From positions 806,001-870,000 of the forward strand of contig JADJEK010000001.1 of NCBI GenBank assembly GCA_016709145.1: DNA of 64,000 bases. Direction: 5' to 3'. This document shows, piece after piece, positions 51,648 to 60,618 of the stretch. The position numbers were made by a program, and so were the translations under genes. The stretch comes from Planctomycetota bacterium (GTDB lineage: Bacteria > Planctomycetota > B15-G4 > JADJEK01). How positions within the stretch are numbered: position 1 is the first letter of the stretch; each line of letters opens with the position of its first letter. The notes below the pieces were generated by a model that was not told the origin of the DNA, searched no databases, and saw nothing but the letters and a program-made list of their open reading frames with translations.

Positions 51648-51690
51648 GGGGACAGTCCCCGCGCGAATTCGCGCGGGGACTGTCCCCTTT
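51648..51690 (+). terminator. Perfect 40-bp palindrome after hisS (GGGGACAG repeat)
   Basis: Positions 51648-51687 are a perfect 40-bp palindrome, each arm starting with GGGGACAGTCCCC and meeting at GAATTC, followed by TTT. It would work as a rho-independent-type hairpin for hisS. Its core is the same REP-like word as at 38038 and 38083. Confidence 0.7.
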
Positions 51691-51713
51691 CGCCCCCCTT
51701 CTTGGAGTCCGGC

Positions 51714-53660
51714 ATGCGCTCGATCGCTTGCATCCTCGGCGTGCTGTGCGCACTGCAGGTCTGTGCGTTCGCGCAAGCTCCTGTCACGCTGACGCCGCAG
51801 AAGATCGGCGACGGCGTTTGGTTCATCCAGATGCCGACCGAACCTGAGTTCATCGGCTCGAACGTCGGCATCGTCGAGCTCGACGACGGCGTGCTGGTCA
51901 TCGACGCCGGATTCCCGCTGGCGGCGCGCCTCGTGCAAGACGCGGTCCGCACGCTCACGGACAAGCCGGTGCGGTTCGTGCTCGACACGCATTTCCATCC
52001 GGATCACGCGTTCGGGAACGCCGTGTTCGCCGATGCCGGCGCGACGATCCTCGCGACGAACGCCTGCATCGCCGAAGCGCGCGGATCGAACCCCGCGGCA
52101 TTCGCGGCGCAAGCTTCGAATGCGCGCACTGCACGCATGGTCGAGGGCTCGCGCTGGCTCGATCCCGCGATCGGATTCGACGGCACGCTCGTGCTGGGGA
52201 ACGCGACGCGTCGGGTCGAACTCATCGCGATCGGCCACGCCCACACGCGCGGCGACGCCGTCGTCTGGCTGCCCGAGCAGCGCATCCTGTTCACGGGCGA
52301 CGCCTGCGTGAACGGTCCGCACAACTTCATGGGCCACGCGAGCTCGGAACCTTGGATCGAAGCTCTCGATCACATGGCGCGGCTCGAGCCCACCACCGTC
52401 GCGCCGGGACACGGCGCCCTCGGCGACGCGGCGATGATCGCGCACCAGCGCCGCTGGTTCCTCGAACTGCGGGAGCACGTCGCGCGCGGCCTCGCGCAGC
52501 GACACGACCTCGCGACGATCACGCGCGAACTCGACCTGCCGTGGTATCGCGACTGGGCCGGAGTCGATGCGTCCTCGCGCACGTCGAACGTGCAGCACGT
52601 GTTCATGGAGCTCACGGGTCAACTCATGCCACGCGCGTTGCGCGAGCTCGAACTCGAGCCCGGCACGGTGCGGCCGAAGGACGATGCGGCCTGGGTCGCG
52701 CCGTCGAAGATCGTGCTCACGGGATTCGCGGCGCGCATGCTCGACGAGCTCGCCCACGTCGCGCCCGGCGTCGAACTCGTCGCCCCGCAAGGCGATGACG
52801 CGTTGAAAGCGGCGCTCGCCGACGCGGACGCCGTGGTCGGCTCGGTGTCGAAGGTGATCTTGGACGCGGCTCCGAAGCTGCGCTGGGCGCAAGTGACGTC
52901 GGCCGGCGTCGATCGCTTCGTCGGTATCGAAGGCCTCACGGAGCGTCGCGTCACGCTGACGAACGCGCAGCGCCTCTACGGCCCGCAGATCGCGGAGCAC
53001 GTGCTCGCCTTGCTGCTCGCGCTCGTGCGCGGGATCGATGACGCCGCTCGACTGACGCGCGCAGGGACATGGGACGACGACGCGGTCGGCGCGGGCGTCG
53101 GCCTCGGCGCCGTGCGCGGCAAAACGGTGCTCGTCGTCGGTCTCGGCGGCATCGGCCTCGAGGTCGCGAAGCGGTGCAAGGCGCTCGGCATGACCGTCCT
53201 CGCGACGAAGTCGACGAAGGACCGGCGCTACGAGGTCGTCGACGAACTCGAGACGCCCGACCGATTGAACACGCTCGCAGCGCGCGCCGACTTCGTCGTC
53301 AATTGCTTGCCGCTGACGCCAGCCACGACCGGCCTGTTCGACGATGCGTTCTTCACCGCCGCGAAGCGGGGTCACGTGTTCATCAACATCGGCCGCGGCA
53401 AGAGCGTCGACACCACGGCGCTGGTCGCGGCACTGAACGACGGCCGCGTGCGTGCGGCCGGCCTCGACGTCACCGAACCCGAGCCGCTCCCTGCCGGCCA
53501 TCCGCTGTGGTCCGCGAAGAACGTGCTGATCACGCCGCACATGTCCGCCGGAGGTCCGGATCAACCGGAGTTGCTGCGCTTGCTCGTGCGCGAAAACGTG
53601 CGACGGTTCTGCGCCGGCGAGGCCCTGCTGAACGTCGTCGACGTCGCGCGCGGGTATTGA
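51714..53660 (+). CDS. Exported metallo-beta-lactamase-fold hydrolase fused to D-2-hydroxyacid dehydrogenase
   Basis: A 648-residue single frame with no internal stop. Residues 1-21 are a signal peptide. Residues about 25-310 are a metallo-beta-lactamase-fold domain with the THFHPDH metal motif, a GHAHTRGD loop, FTGDACVN and APGHGAL. Residues about 345-648 are a D-isomer-specific 2-hydroxyacid dehydrogenase: GLGGIGLEVAKR NAD loop (about 478), the catalytic Arg in NIGRGKSVD, Glu in DVTEPEPLP and His in LITPHMSAG. Both parts keep their key residues. How an NAD enzyme would work outside the cytoplasm is unexplained; the signal may be inefficient or the protein retained. A GGAG site precedes the ATG. 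Substrate unknown. Confidence 0.85.
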   Translation: MRSIACILGVLCALQVCAFAQAPVTLTPQKIGDGVWFIQMPTEPEFIGSNVGIVELDDGVLVIDAGFPLAARLVQDAVRTLTDKPVRFVLDTHFHPDHAFGNAVFADAGATILATNACIAEARGSNPAAFAAQASNARTARMVEGSRWLDPAIGFDGTLVLGNATRRVELIAIGHAHTRGDAVVWLPEQRILFTGDACVNGPHNFMGHASSEPWIEALDHMARLEPTTVAPGHGALGDAAMIAHQRRWFLELREHVARGLAQRHDLATITRELDLPWYRDWAGVDASSRTSNVQHVFMELTGQLMPRALRELELEPGTVRPKDDAAWVAPSKIVLTGFAARMLDELAHVAPGVELVAPQGDDALKAALADADAVVGSVSKVILDAAPKLRWAQVTSAGVDRFVGIEGLTERRVTLTNAQRLYGPQIAEHVLALLLALVRGIDDAARLTRAGTWDDDAVGAGVGLGAVRGKTVLVVGLGGIGLEVAKRCKALGMTVLATKSTKDRRYEVVDELETPDRLNTLAARADFVVNCLPLTPATTGLFDDAFFTAAKRGHVFINIGRGKSVDTTALVAALNDGRVRAAGLDVTEPEPLPAGHPLWSAKNVLITPHMSAGGPDQPELLRLLVRENVRRFCAGEALLNVVDVARGY

Positions 53661-53690
53661 GCCCATCCGCCATCGCGGCATCATGCCGCG

Positions 53691-55976
53691 ATGCGCCACA
53701 CCCTCGCCGCCTCGATCGTCTTCCTCGGACTCGGGCTCGATCCCGCGTCGACACACGCGCAGGACGCGAGCCGACCTCCGCTTCCCGCCGATCTCGTCTG
53801 GACCTCGCCGTCGAAGGACGCCGCGGGCTCGATGCCGATCGGCAACGGCGTGCTCGGCGCGAACGTCTGGGTCGAGGAGGGCCGCGGGCTGTCCATCCTG
53901 CTGTCACGCACCGACACGTGGAGCGAAGCCAATCGGCTGTTGAAGGTCGGGCGTCTGCATCTGCGGTTCGACCCCGATCCGTTCGCGTCCGGAGCTCCGT
54001 TCGTGCAACGCCTCGTCGTTTCGCGCGGCGCGATCGAAATCGAAGCCAGCGCCGAAGCCGACCGCATGCACTTGCGCATCTTCGTCGACGCCGACGCACC
54101 GATCCTGCGCATCGTCGGCACGTCGCGCGTGCCGCGCACGATCCACGTCGAACAGACCGGTTGGCGCACCGAGTCGCGCGTGTTGCGCAGCGACGAGTTG
54201 CCGTCGTCGTGGACGATGCGCGACGCGCCGGGATCGATCGAGGTCGCCGAGTCCGCCGACAGCCCTTGGACGTTCGCCGCTGGCGCGGACGATCGCATCG
54301 GCTGGTTCCACCGCAACGAATCGTCGATCGTGCCGCTCACGCTGCGGCATCAAGGACTCGACGCCGTGGCCGATGCGGCGTTCGATCCGCTGCTGCATCG
54401 CACGTTCGGCGCTCTCGTCTCCGCCGCGGATTGCGTGCGACGCGACGCGTCGACCCTGGTGTCGAGTCGCCCGCTGACCGCGTTCTCGGTGCGCGTCGCG
54501 ACGCACTGCGCGCAGACGCCCGATCTCGCCTCGTGGCAAGCCGCGCTGCGCGGCGTGCTCGAACGTTCACCCGCCGACGCCGCCGCGCGTGACGCAGCAC
54601 AAGCGGCCTGGGACACCTTCTGGGGCCGTTCGTGGATCCGCACCGGGTCCATTCGACATCCTGACGCACGGGTTTCGCTCGAGGACGCCTACGCCCTGCA
54701 GCGCTTCGTCACGGCGTGCGCCGGCAAGGGCGAGTCCCCGATCAAGTTCAACGGCTCGATCTTCACGGTCGAGCCGAAGCCATCCGGCGGTCCCGACCTG
54801 AATCCCGACTGGCGCCGCTGGGGTGGGGACTTCTGGTGGCAGAACACGCGACTGCCGTACCACGCGATGCTCGCGGCGGGCGACTTCGACTCGATGGACC
54901 CGCTGTTCGCGATGTACGAGCGCGCGTTGCCGCTGTGCCGCGCTCGTGCCCGCCTCTACCACGACGTCGACGGCGCGTACTTCCCCGAGACCATGACGAC
55001 GTTCGGGACGTACTCGAACGGCGACTACGGCTGGGACCGCGCCGGGCACGCGGCGAGCGACGTGCTGTGCCCGTATTGGCAATGGGCGTGGAACCAAGGT
55101 CCCGAGCTCGTCGCGCTGATGCTCGACCACTTCGACTACACGCAGGACGACGCGTTCCTGCGTGAGCGCGTACTACCGCTCGCGCGCGAAGTCCTCGCCT
55201 ACTTCGATTCGCGCTTCGCGCGCGACGAGAGCGGCGTCCTGCGGATCACCCCGACGCAGGCGCTCGAGACCCACTGGCACGGCGTCGTGAACGACCTGCC
55301 GACGGTGGCCGGCCTACGGGCGATCACGGCGCGATTGCTGGCGTTGCCCGAGTCCACGCTCGCCGCGACCGATCGCTCGCGCTGGACCGCGTTCGCGGCA
55401 TCGTTGCCGGCGCTGCCCGTGCGCGACGTCGACGGTGCACCGCGCCTCGTCGCCGCCGAACTCTTCGATCCGAGTCGCCAGAACTGCGAGTCCCCCGAAC
55501 TCTGCGCCGTGTTCCCGTTCCGCCTTGCGACTTTGCGAACTCCGTTGCTCGACGCCGCCCGCGCCGCCTACGCGGCGCGCGTCGATCGCTTCGACCACGG
55601 CTGGCCTCAGGATGGCCAGAACGCTGCGTTGCTCGGCCTCGTCGACGAGGCGCGGCGCATCGTGTTGGCGAAGACCACGAACGGCCACCCCGCCCACCGC
55701 GTCCCGATCGTGTGGGGACCGAACTTCGATTGGCTGCCCGACCAATGCCACGGCGGCAACTTGATGCACACGCTGCAGCTCATGCTGCTGCAGTGCGAGG
55801 GCGACTCGATCGCGCTGCTGCCCGCATGGCCACGCGAGTGGGACGTCGCGTTCAAGCTCGCGGCGCCGCGCCGCACGACGGTCGAACTCGAATGGAAGGG
55901 CGGCAAGCTCGTGCGTCTCGTGGTGGAGCCGGCATCGCGACGCGCGGACGTCCTACTCCCCACCGACCTGCGCTGA
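53691..55976 (+). CDS. Secreted GH95-like glycosidase
   Basis: A 761-residue exported protein starting 31 nt after the preceding stop. The signal peptide spans about residues 1-24. The N-terminal domain has the PIGNGVLGANVW motif found in GH95-type alpha-L-fucosidases and relatives. A long alpha-helical catalytic-like region (about 300-660) carries GGDFWWQNTRLPYHAML and TPTQALETHWHGVVNDLPT; a beta domain ends the protein. This matches the GH95/(alpha/alpha)6 group. Which sugar it cleaves is not determined. It probably belongs to the same transcript as the metallo-beta-lactamase/dehydrogenase fusion. Confidence 0.75.
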   Translation: MRHTLAASIVFLGLGLDPASTHAQDASRPPLPADLVWTSPSKDAAGSMPIGNGVLGANVWVEEGRGLSILLSRTDTWSEANRLLKVGRLHLRFDPDPFASGAPFVQRLVVSRGAIEIEASAEADRMHLRIFVDADAPILRIVGTSRVPRTIHVEQTGWRTESRVLRSDELPSSWTMRDAPGSIEVAESADSPWTFAAGADDRIGWFHRNESSIVPLTLRHQGLDAVADAAFDPLLHRTFGALVSAADCVRRDASTLVSSRPLTAFSVRVATHCAQTPDLASWQAALRGVLERSPADAAARDAAQAAWDTFWGRSWIRTGSIRHPDARVSLEDAYALQRFVTACAGKGESPIKFNGSIFTVEPKPSGGPDLNPDWRRWGGDFWWQNTRLPYHAMLAAGDFDSMDPLFAMYERALPLCRARARLYHDVDGAYFPETMTTFGTYSNGDYGWDRAGHAASDVLCPYWQWAWNQGPELVALMLDHFDYTQDDAFLRERVLPLAREVLAYFDSRFARDESGVLRITPTQALETHWHGVVNDLPTVAGLRAITARLLALPESTLAATDRSRWTAFAASLPALPVRDVDGAPRLVAAELFDPSRQNCESPELCAVFPFRLATLRTPLLDAARAAYAARVDRFDHGWPQDGQNAALLGLVDEARRIVLAKTTNGHPAHRVPIVWGPNFDWLPDQCHGGNLMHTLQLMLLQCEGDSIALLPAWPREWDVAFKLAAPRRTTVELEWKGGKLVRLVVEPASRRADVLLPTDLR

Positions 55977-56102
55977 ACGCGAGTCCGCCTCGCTCGTGCT
56001 GCAAGCACGCGGCCCGACAGCGCGAGTGCGATGTCGGGCCACGTGGATCATCTCGCGCACAGGGCGCCGAAAGCGGCACCCTGCGTCGCGGGAAAGTTCA
56101 CG

Positions 56103-57716
56103 TCACTGGATGACGACTTGCAGACCGTTCGACAGCGCGATGCCGCCGTTGTTGTCCGTCGTCGCCGCTTGGATCGTCACGGTGACCGGCGAGAACGTCA
56201 GCGGCAGCGCGCCCGCGAGAGCGACCGCACCATTCGCGTCGAGCGGGAACGGCCCGAACACGAACGGCAGCAGCGGGCTCACCAGGAGGTTGCAGTTGCC
56301 GAGCACCGCGGTCTGCGCCTGCTGCGTGCCGAACAGCATCAGGCCGATGCCCTGCGGATGACCGCCACCGATGTTGAACGTCGCGATCGTGCCGGGCGTC
56401 AGCGGTCCCGTCAGGCTCAGCGTCGCGCCGTTGCCGCCCGCGATGTTGCAGCCCGCGCCGTACTGCGCGGCCGTCATCGTCAGACCAGCCGGCGGGTTCG
56501 AAGCGCAGTCGTTGCGCATGTCGATGTTGAAGTCACCGGTCAGGCTGTTCGCCCAAGCATTGCCCGAGCCGTTGCTCGGCTTGCTGTTCACGGTCACGTT
56601 CAACCAACCCGAGCCGCCGTAGTTGATGTTCTTGCCGTTCGCGCCGACGCCGACCTGGAACGCGGGGCCCATCGGTGCGAGCGAGAGCGACGCGCCAGCC
56701 CAATCGCCGATGCCCGTCAGCGTTCCCGTCATCGCGGTGTAGTAGCACCACGTGTTCGTGTCGACCGGTCCACCGTTCTCGACGTACGACGACGAGCTGA
56801 GTTCCTTCTTCGGACTCATCGCCGGCGGGTAGTTCGCGTCGCCCGGGCACATCAAGCCGGAGTAGTCGACGTCCAGCGTGAAGCCCTTGTTCGGATCGCT
56901 GGCGCGCGCGACGACGCCGGTGTACTTCGCCGTGCCGTTCGCGTTCACGGTGAACGTGCCGGGGGTGAGGTGGACGAAGTCGCTCGCGATGCCGGGCAGC
57001 CACAACGCGTGACCGGCGACGTACTGACCGTACGCATCGTCCTCGGCCTCTTCGACGCACATGTCGGTGTCGAGATCGAGGTCGATGTTGCCGTCGCCGA
57101 AGAAGTTGGACGGGAAGCAGACCGCTTGGTTGTTCGGCTGCGTCAACGTCGTGATCGTGAACCAGCCCGATGCCCCGGGGTTCGCGTTGACTCCGTTCGC
57201 GCCGGTGCCGACTTGCCACGCCGGGCCGAAGCGCTGCCACTGCAGCACCGAGCCGGCGACGAGGTCGAGGCCCGTGAACGTGCCGCCCGAGATCAGGAAG
57301 TAGTGCCACGTCGACGGATCGACGGGTCCACCGTTGCCGACGTAAGCCGGCGGCGCGAGATCGAGTTTCGGGCTGCCGGCCGGCGGATAGTTCACGTCAC
57401 CGGGGCTCACGCGACTCGCGAAGTCGAAGTCGACGATGAAGCGCACGCCGGGCGTGCTCTGGCTCTTCACGATGCCGTTCAGACGCGCGGTGCCGTCCGA
57501 GTACTCGATGTACGTGCCGGGCGCTTCCCATTGCAGGTCGGTCAGGACGCCCTGCGCGAAGAACGCGCGATTGCCGCCACCGATGGCATTGAACGAGTCG
57601 GCCACTGCGTCCTTGGCCGCGGAGGACGACGTGACGGCTGCGGAGGCGGTCGACGCCATGAGCGCAGCGGCGCAGCCGAGCGCGAAGGGGACTCGAGACA
57701 GGGAGAGACGAATCAT
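56103..57716 (-). CDS. Secreted protein with a duplicated domain and lineage C-terminal domain
   Basis: A 537-residue exported protein with a signal peptide (residues 1-26). Two tandem copies of a domain of about 150 residues cover roughly 65-240 and 240-410. The copies share GT-Y/F-x-Y/V-G, PGD-NYPPA-SPK, NGGPVD-TW-Y, G-TFTGL/TLTGI, GPAWQVG/GPAFQVG and N-G-SGW. The last 105 residues are the domain shared with the proteins ending at 10576 and 61519, containing GGHPQGIGLMLFG and VTVTIQ. No enzymatic motif is visible. It is convergent with the GH95-like gene. Function unknown; a surface or matrix role is plausible. Confidence 0.72.
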   Translation of the reverse strand: MIRLSLSRVPFALGCAAALMASTASAAVTSSSAAKDAVADSFNAIGGGNRAFFAQGVLTDLQWEAPGTYIEYSDGTARLNGIVKSQSTPGVRFIVDFDFASRVSPGDVNYPPAGSPKLDLAPPAYVGNGGPVDPSTWHYFLISGGTFTGLDLVAGSVLQWQRFGPAWQVGTGANGVNANPGASGWFTITTLTQPNNQAVCFPSNFFGDGNIDLDLDTDMCVEEAEDDAYGQYVAGHALWLPGIASDFVHLTPGTFTVNANGTAKYTGVVARASDPNKGFTLDVDYSGLMCPGDANYPPAMSPKKELSSSSYVENGGPVDTNTWCYYTAMTGTLTGIGDWAGASLSLAPMGPAFQVGVGANGKNINYGGSGWLNVTVNSKPSNGSGNAWANSLTGDFNIDMRNDCASNPPAGLTMTAAQYGAGCNIAGGNGATLSLTGPLTPGTIATFNIGGGHPQGIGLMLFGTQQAQTAVLGNCNLLVSPLLPFVFGPFPLDANGAVALAGALPLTFSPVTVTIQAATTDNNGGIALSNGLQVVIQ

Positions 57717-57869
57717 GCGACGGAGTACTCCAAAGCCCCGAGCAGAGGGAGATCTGCGCGGGGTGAACCCAGATGTGTATGTGAGACCGGCAGGCCCCTT
57801 CCCGCAGGGCGACGGTCGTCGCTTGCAGGCATGGCTGTATACCCTGCAGCGGAACAGGTGCAAATCGCA

Positions 57870-57914
57870 CACGAGGCCGATCCGACCGCGGGAAGCGATC
57901 GAACCGGCCTCGTG
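57870..57914 (-). terminator. Hairpin downstream of mscL
   Basis: CACGAGGCCG (57870-57879) and CGGCCTCGTG (57905-57914) pair perfectly around a 25-nt centre that has its own GATC dyad. It lies 22 nt after the mscL stop on the minus strand. Confidence 0.5.
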
Positions 57915-57935
57915 GGGATCGAACTCTCGGCTGGA

Positions 57936-58367
57936 TCAGCGCTTCGCGAGCAAGTCGCGGATCTCGCTGAGCAGTTTCTCCGACGGCGTCGGTCCGGGCG
58001 GAGGCGCCGGCGGTCCGGCGGCTTCCTTCTTCTTCAGGCTGTTGATGCCCTTGATGAGCAGGAACACCGCGAACGCGACCAGCGTGAAGTCGATGACGTT
58101 TTGGATGAACGAGCCGTAGGTGATCGCGACCTCCGGCGTGATGACCTTCGCAACGCCGGCATCGACGGTCTGAACGACCTCCTGCAAGACGATCTTCTTG
58201 TCCTTGAAGTCGATCTTGCCCATCAACATGCCGAGCGGCGGCATGAGCAAGTCACCGACGGCGGACGCGACGATCTTGCCGAACGCTCCACCGATGATGA
58301 TGCCGACCGCGAGGTCGATGACGTTGCCGCGTACGGCGAACTCCTTGAACTCTTTGATGAAACCCAC
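57936..58367 (-). CDS. mscL: Large-conductance mechanosensitive channel MscL
   Basis: A 143-residue MscL. It has the N-terminal amphipathic segment MGFIKEFKEFAVRGNVIDLAVG, given in part, TM1 with IIIGGAFGKIVASAVGDLLMPPLG, an outside loop, TM2 (IDFTLVAFAVFLLIKGIN) and a Lys/Pro-rich C-terminal helix. It opens a large pore at high membrane tension to relieve osmotic shock. The start is a GTG at 58367 with AAGGAGG 7 nt upstream. It is divergent from the PH-domain genes. Confidence 0.95.
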   Translation of the reverse strand: MGFIKEFKEFAVRGNVIDLAVGIIIGGAFGKIVASAVGDLLMPPLGMLMGKIDFKDKKIVLQEVVQTVDAGVAKVITPEVAITYGSFIQNVIDFTLVAFAVFLLIKGINSLKKKEAAGPPAPPPGPTPSEKLLSEIRDLLAKR

Positions 58368-58482
58368 GCGTGTTCCTCCTTGCTCCGATGCCGACGACGG
58401 CTGTGTGGCGAAAAGACGACGACGAACGCGGCGAGCGTAGGAACGGGTGGGCGCGGCAGGAAGTCCCAGGGACACTCCGTGC

Positions 58483-58488
58483 TAGTTT
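58483..58488 (+). promoter_or_regulatory. Candidate -10 element of the PH-domain operon
   Basis: TAGTTT within GCTAGTTT, 10 nt before the ATG at 58499. It follows the TAnnnT pattern seen before several starts and predicts a very short or absent leader. Confidence 0.4.
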
Positions 58489-58498
58489 GTCGCGGCCC

Positions 58499-59026
58499 AT
58501 GACCGATCCGAACGATTCGCCCGTCCCCGAACCGTCGTCGAGTGCACCGCGCCCTTTGGCACGCGGGGCGCGGAGCGCCGCGCTGCTCGGCGGTGCGATC
58601 GAGTTCGTGATCGGCAGCCTGATCGCCGGCGCCGCGGACGTCCTTTGGCTGAGCGGCAAGAGTGAGTGGCCACTGCCTCGCGGCGTCGCGGCCGCGGGCG
58701 TGATCGTGCTGCTCGCGTTCCGCGGGTTCGTCTACCCGTTCTTCTGGTTCCGATCGTGGCGCTGGCGGCTGGACGCTCGATCGCTCATCACGAGCTACGG
58801 CTGGCTCTGGCGCACCGAGCACGCGGTGCCGCTCGATCGCATCCAACACGTCGACGTCGACTCGAGCCCGATCGATCGGGTGTTCGCGGTCTCCAGCGTG
58901 ACGGTGTTCACGGCCGGCTCCGGCCACGCGAGCCTTTTGATCCCCGGCCTGCTCGTCGAAGAAGCGGAGCGGCTGCGGGACGCACTGCTCGGGCGAGAGC
59001 GCGATGTCCAACCCGACGCATCCTGA
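58499..59026 (+). CDS. Membrane protein with bacterial PH domain (YdbS-like)
   Basis: A 175-residue protein. A Pro/Ser-rich N-terminus leads to two membrane helices (about residues 28-50 and 62-82), followed by a bPH2 domain with DARSLITSYGWLWRTEHAVPLDRIQHVDV. This is the YdbS-type partner of YdbT-like proteins. The next gene overlaps its end by 23 nt. The pair is a common module of unknown function at the membrane. Confidence 0.8.
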   Translation: MTDPNDSPVPEPSSSAPRPLARGARSAALLGGAIEFVIGSLIAGAADVLWLSGKSEWPLPRGVAAAGVIVLLAFRGFVYPFFWFRSWRWRLDARSLITSYGWLWRTEHAVPLDRIQHVDVDSSPIDRVFAVSSVTVFTAGSGHASLLIPGLLVEEAERLRDALLGRERDVQPDAS

Positions 59027-60618
59027 TCCCGACGACCCGGCTCCGCTCCCGGAACGGCGCACCGACGCCGCCGTGACCGAGGCGTCGCTCGACGACGCGC
59101 GCCCGTTGTCCCGCTTGCACCCGGCGACGCTGTTGATCGAGATCCCCGGCGCACTGCGCGGGTTCATCGTGCCGCTCGGGCTCGTGCTGTTGTTCACCGG
59201 GTCGTGGGACCGCGTCGGCCGCTCGCTGATGTACGCGGGTGGCTTCGTCGGGCTCGGCATCTTCTTCACGCTCCTGCGCTACTTCACGCTGCGCTTCGGG
59301 GTCCGCGGCGATCGGCTGGTCATCCGATCCGGTCTGTTCATCAAGTCGCACCGGACGATCCCGCTCGATCAGATCCAGAACGTCGATCTGCGTCGCGGCC
59401 TCGCGCACCGATGGTTCGGCGTCTGTGACGTCCGGATCGAAACCGCGGGCGGCACCGATTCCGAAGCGGACTTCTCCGTGGTCTCCGAGCGCGTCGCCGC
59501 GCGATTGCGCGAAGAGTTGATGGAGCGGCGCGCGCCGACCGCGACCGCGGACGCCGCGAGCGAGTCGGCGTCCGCGGAAGCGGCCGAATCGGTGCTGCGC
59601 GCGGCGACGTTGCGCGATCTCGTCGTCGCCGGCGCGACCGAAACGCGCGTCGGCGCATTCCTCGCGTTCCTGTTCGCGATCGGCGAGAACCTGCGCGACG
59701 GCGGCTTCGACCTCTCGGATTGGTTCGACTCCAAGTTCGAGGCCCTGCTCGGCGAAGGCCCGCTGGCCACTGGGCTCGTGTTCTCCACGCTGGCCCTGCT
59801 GTTCCTCGTGGTCGGCTGGACCGCGTCGATCGGACTCACGGTCGTGCGTTGGTTCGGCTTCAAACTGCTGGCGACCCCGCAGGGCTTGCGCCGCCGCTTC
59901 GGCCTGATCACGCAGTTCGAAGCCCTGGTGCGGCGCGAGCGCATCCAGCTCGTGTTGCTGGAAGCGAATCCGGTGCGACGCGCGCTCCGGTACGCGTCGA
60001 TGAAGGTGCAGACGGCGGGCTCGGTGCAAGACCACGAGTCGTCGGGATCGACCGTACTCGTGCCGATGCTGCCCGAAAGCGAAGTCGACGACGTCCTGCG
60101 CCACGTGTTCGCCGGCGCCGCCTTCACCGACGACGCGCTCCATCGCGTCCATCCGAAGGCGTTGCGGCGGGGCTTCGTGCGCGCGTCGTTGCGGCTCGGG
60201 ATCTTCGTGGTCGCGCCGGTGGCGTTGACCACGAACGCCGTCGGCGCCGGGATCGCGGCGGTCGCCGTGCTGCTGTTCTCGGCGTGGATCGCGTGGGCCC
60301 GGTATCGCGCGCTCGGTTACGCGGTATTCGACGACTACGTCGTCGCGCGCGCCGGCGTGTGGACGCGGCGCTGGTGGATCGTGCCGAAGGACGCGCGTGC
60401 AGACGCTGGCGTTGACGCGCGATCCGATGCAGCGGGTGTCCGGGCTCGCGACGCTCGTCATCGACACCGCTGGTGCGGCTGGCCACAGCGTCGCGCGCAT
60501 CGTCGACCTCGACGTCACGCGAGCGCGCACGCTGTTCGACGATCTGCTCGCGAACGCGGCGCGAACGTCCTGGGGTGGCGGGCTCGTGCGGCGCCGGCGA
60601 GTCGCGAGCACGACATGA
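59004..60618 (+). CDS. YdbT-like bacterial PH protein with a frameshift near its end
   Basis: Reading in the starting frame gives two complete bPH2 domains (GDRLVIRSGLFIKSHRTIPLDQIQNVDL; FGLITQFEALVRRERIQ) between membrane helices, and the start of a third (DDYVVARAGVWTRRWWIVPK). The expected continuation, RVQTLALTRDP...LATLVIDTAGA, is in the +1 frame from 60394 and ends at TGA 60618. That stop overlaps the ATG of the next gene as ATGA, like other couplings here. So one extra base lies at about 60390-60394 in a GCGCG run, either a real mutation or an assembly error. Without it the protein is about 537 residues. Confidence 0.82.

Noticed and set aside
57717..57935. Gene between the duplicated-domain protein and mscL
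   Set aside because: Only short frames without ribosome-binding sites are present; the segment holds the likely mscL terminator and a promoter region.
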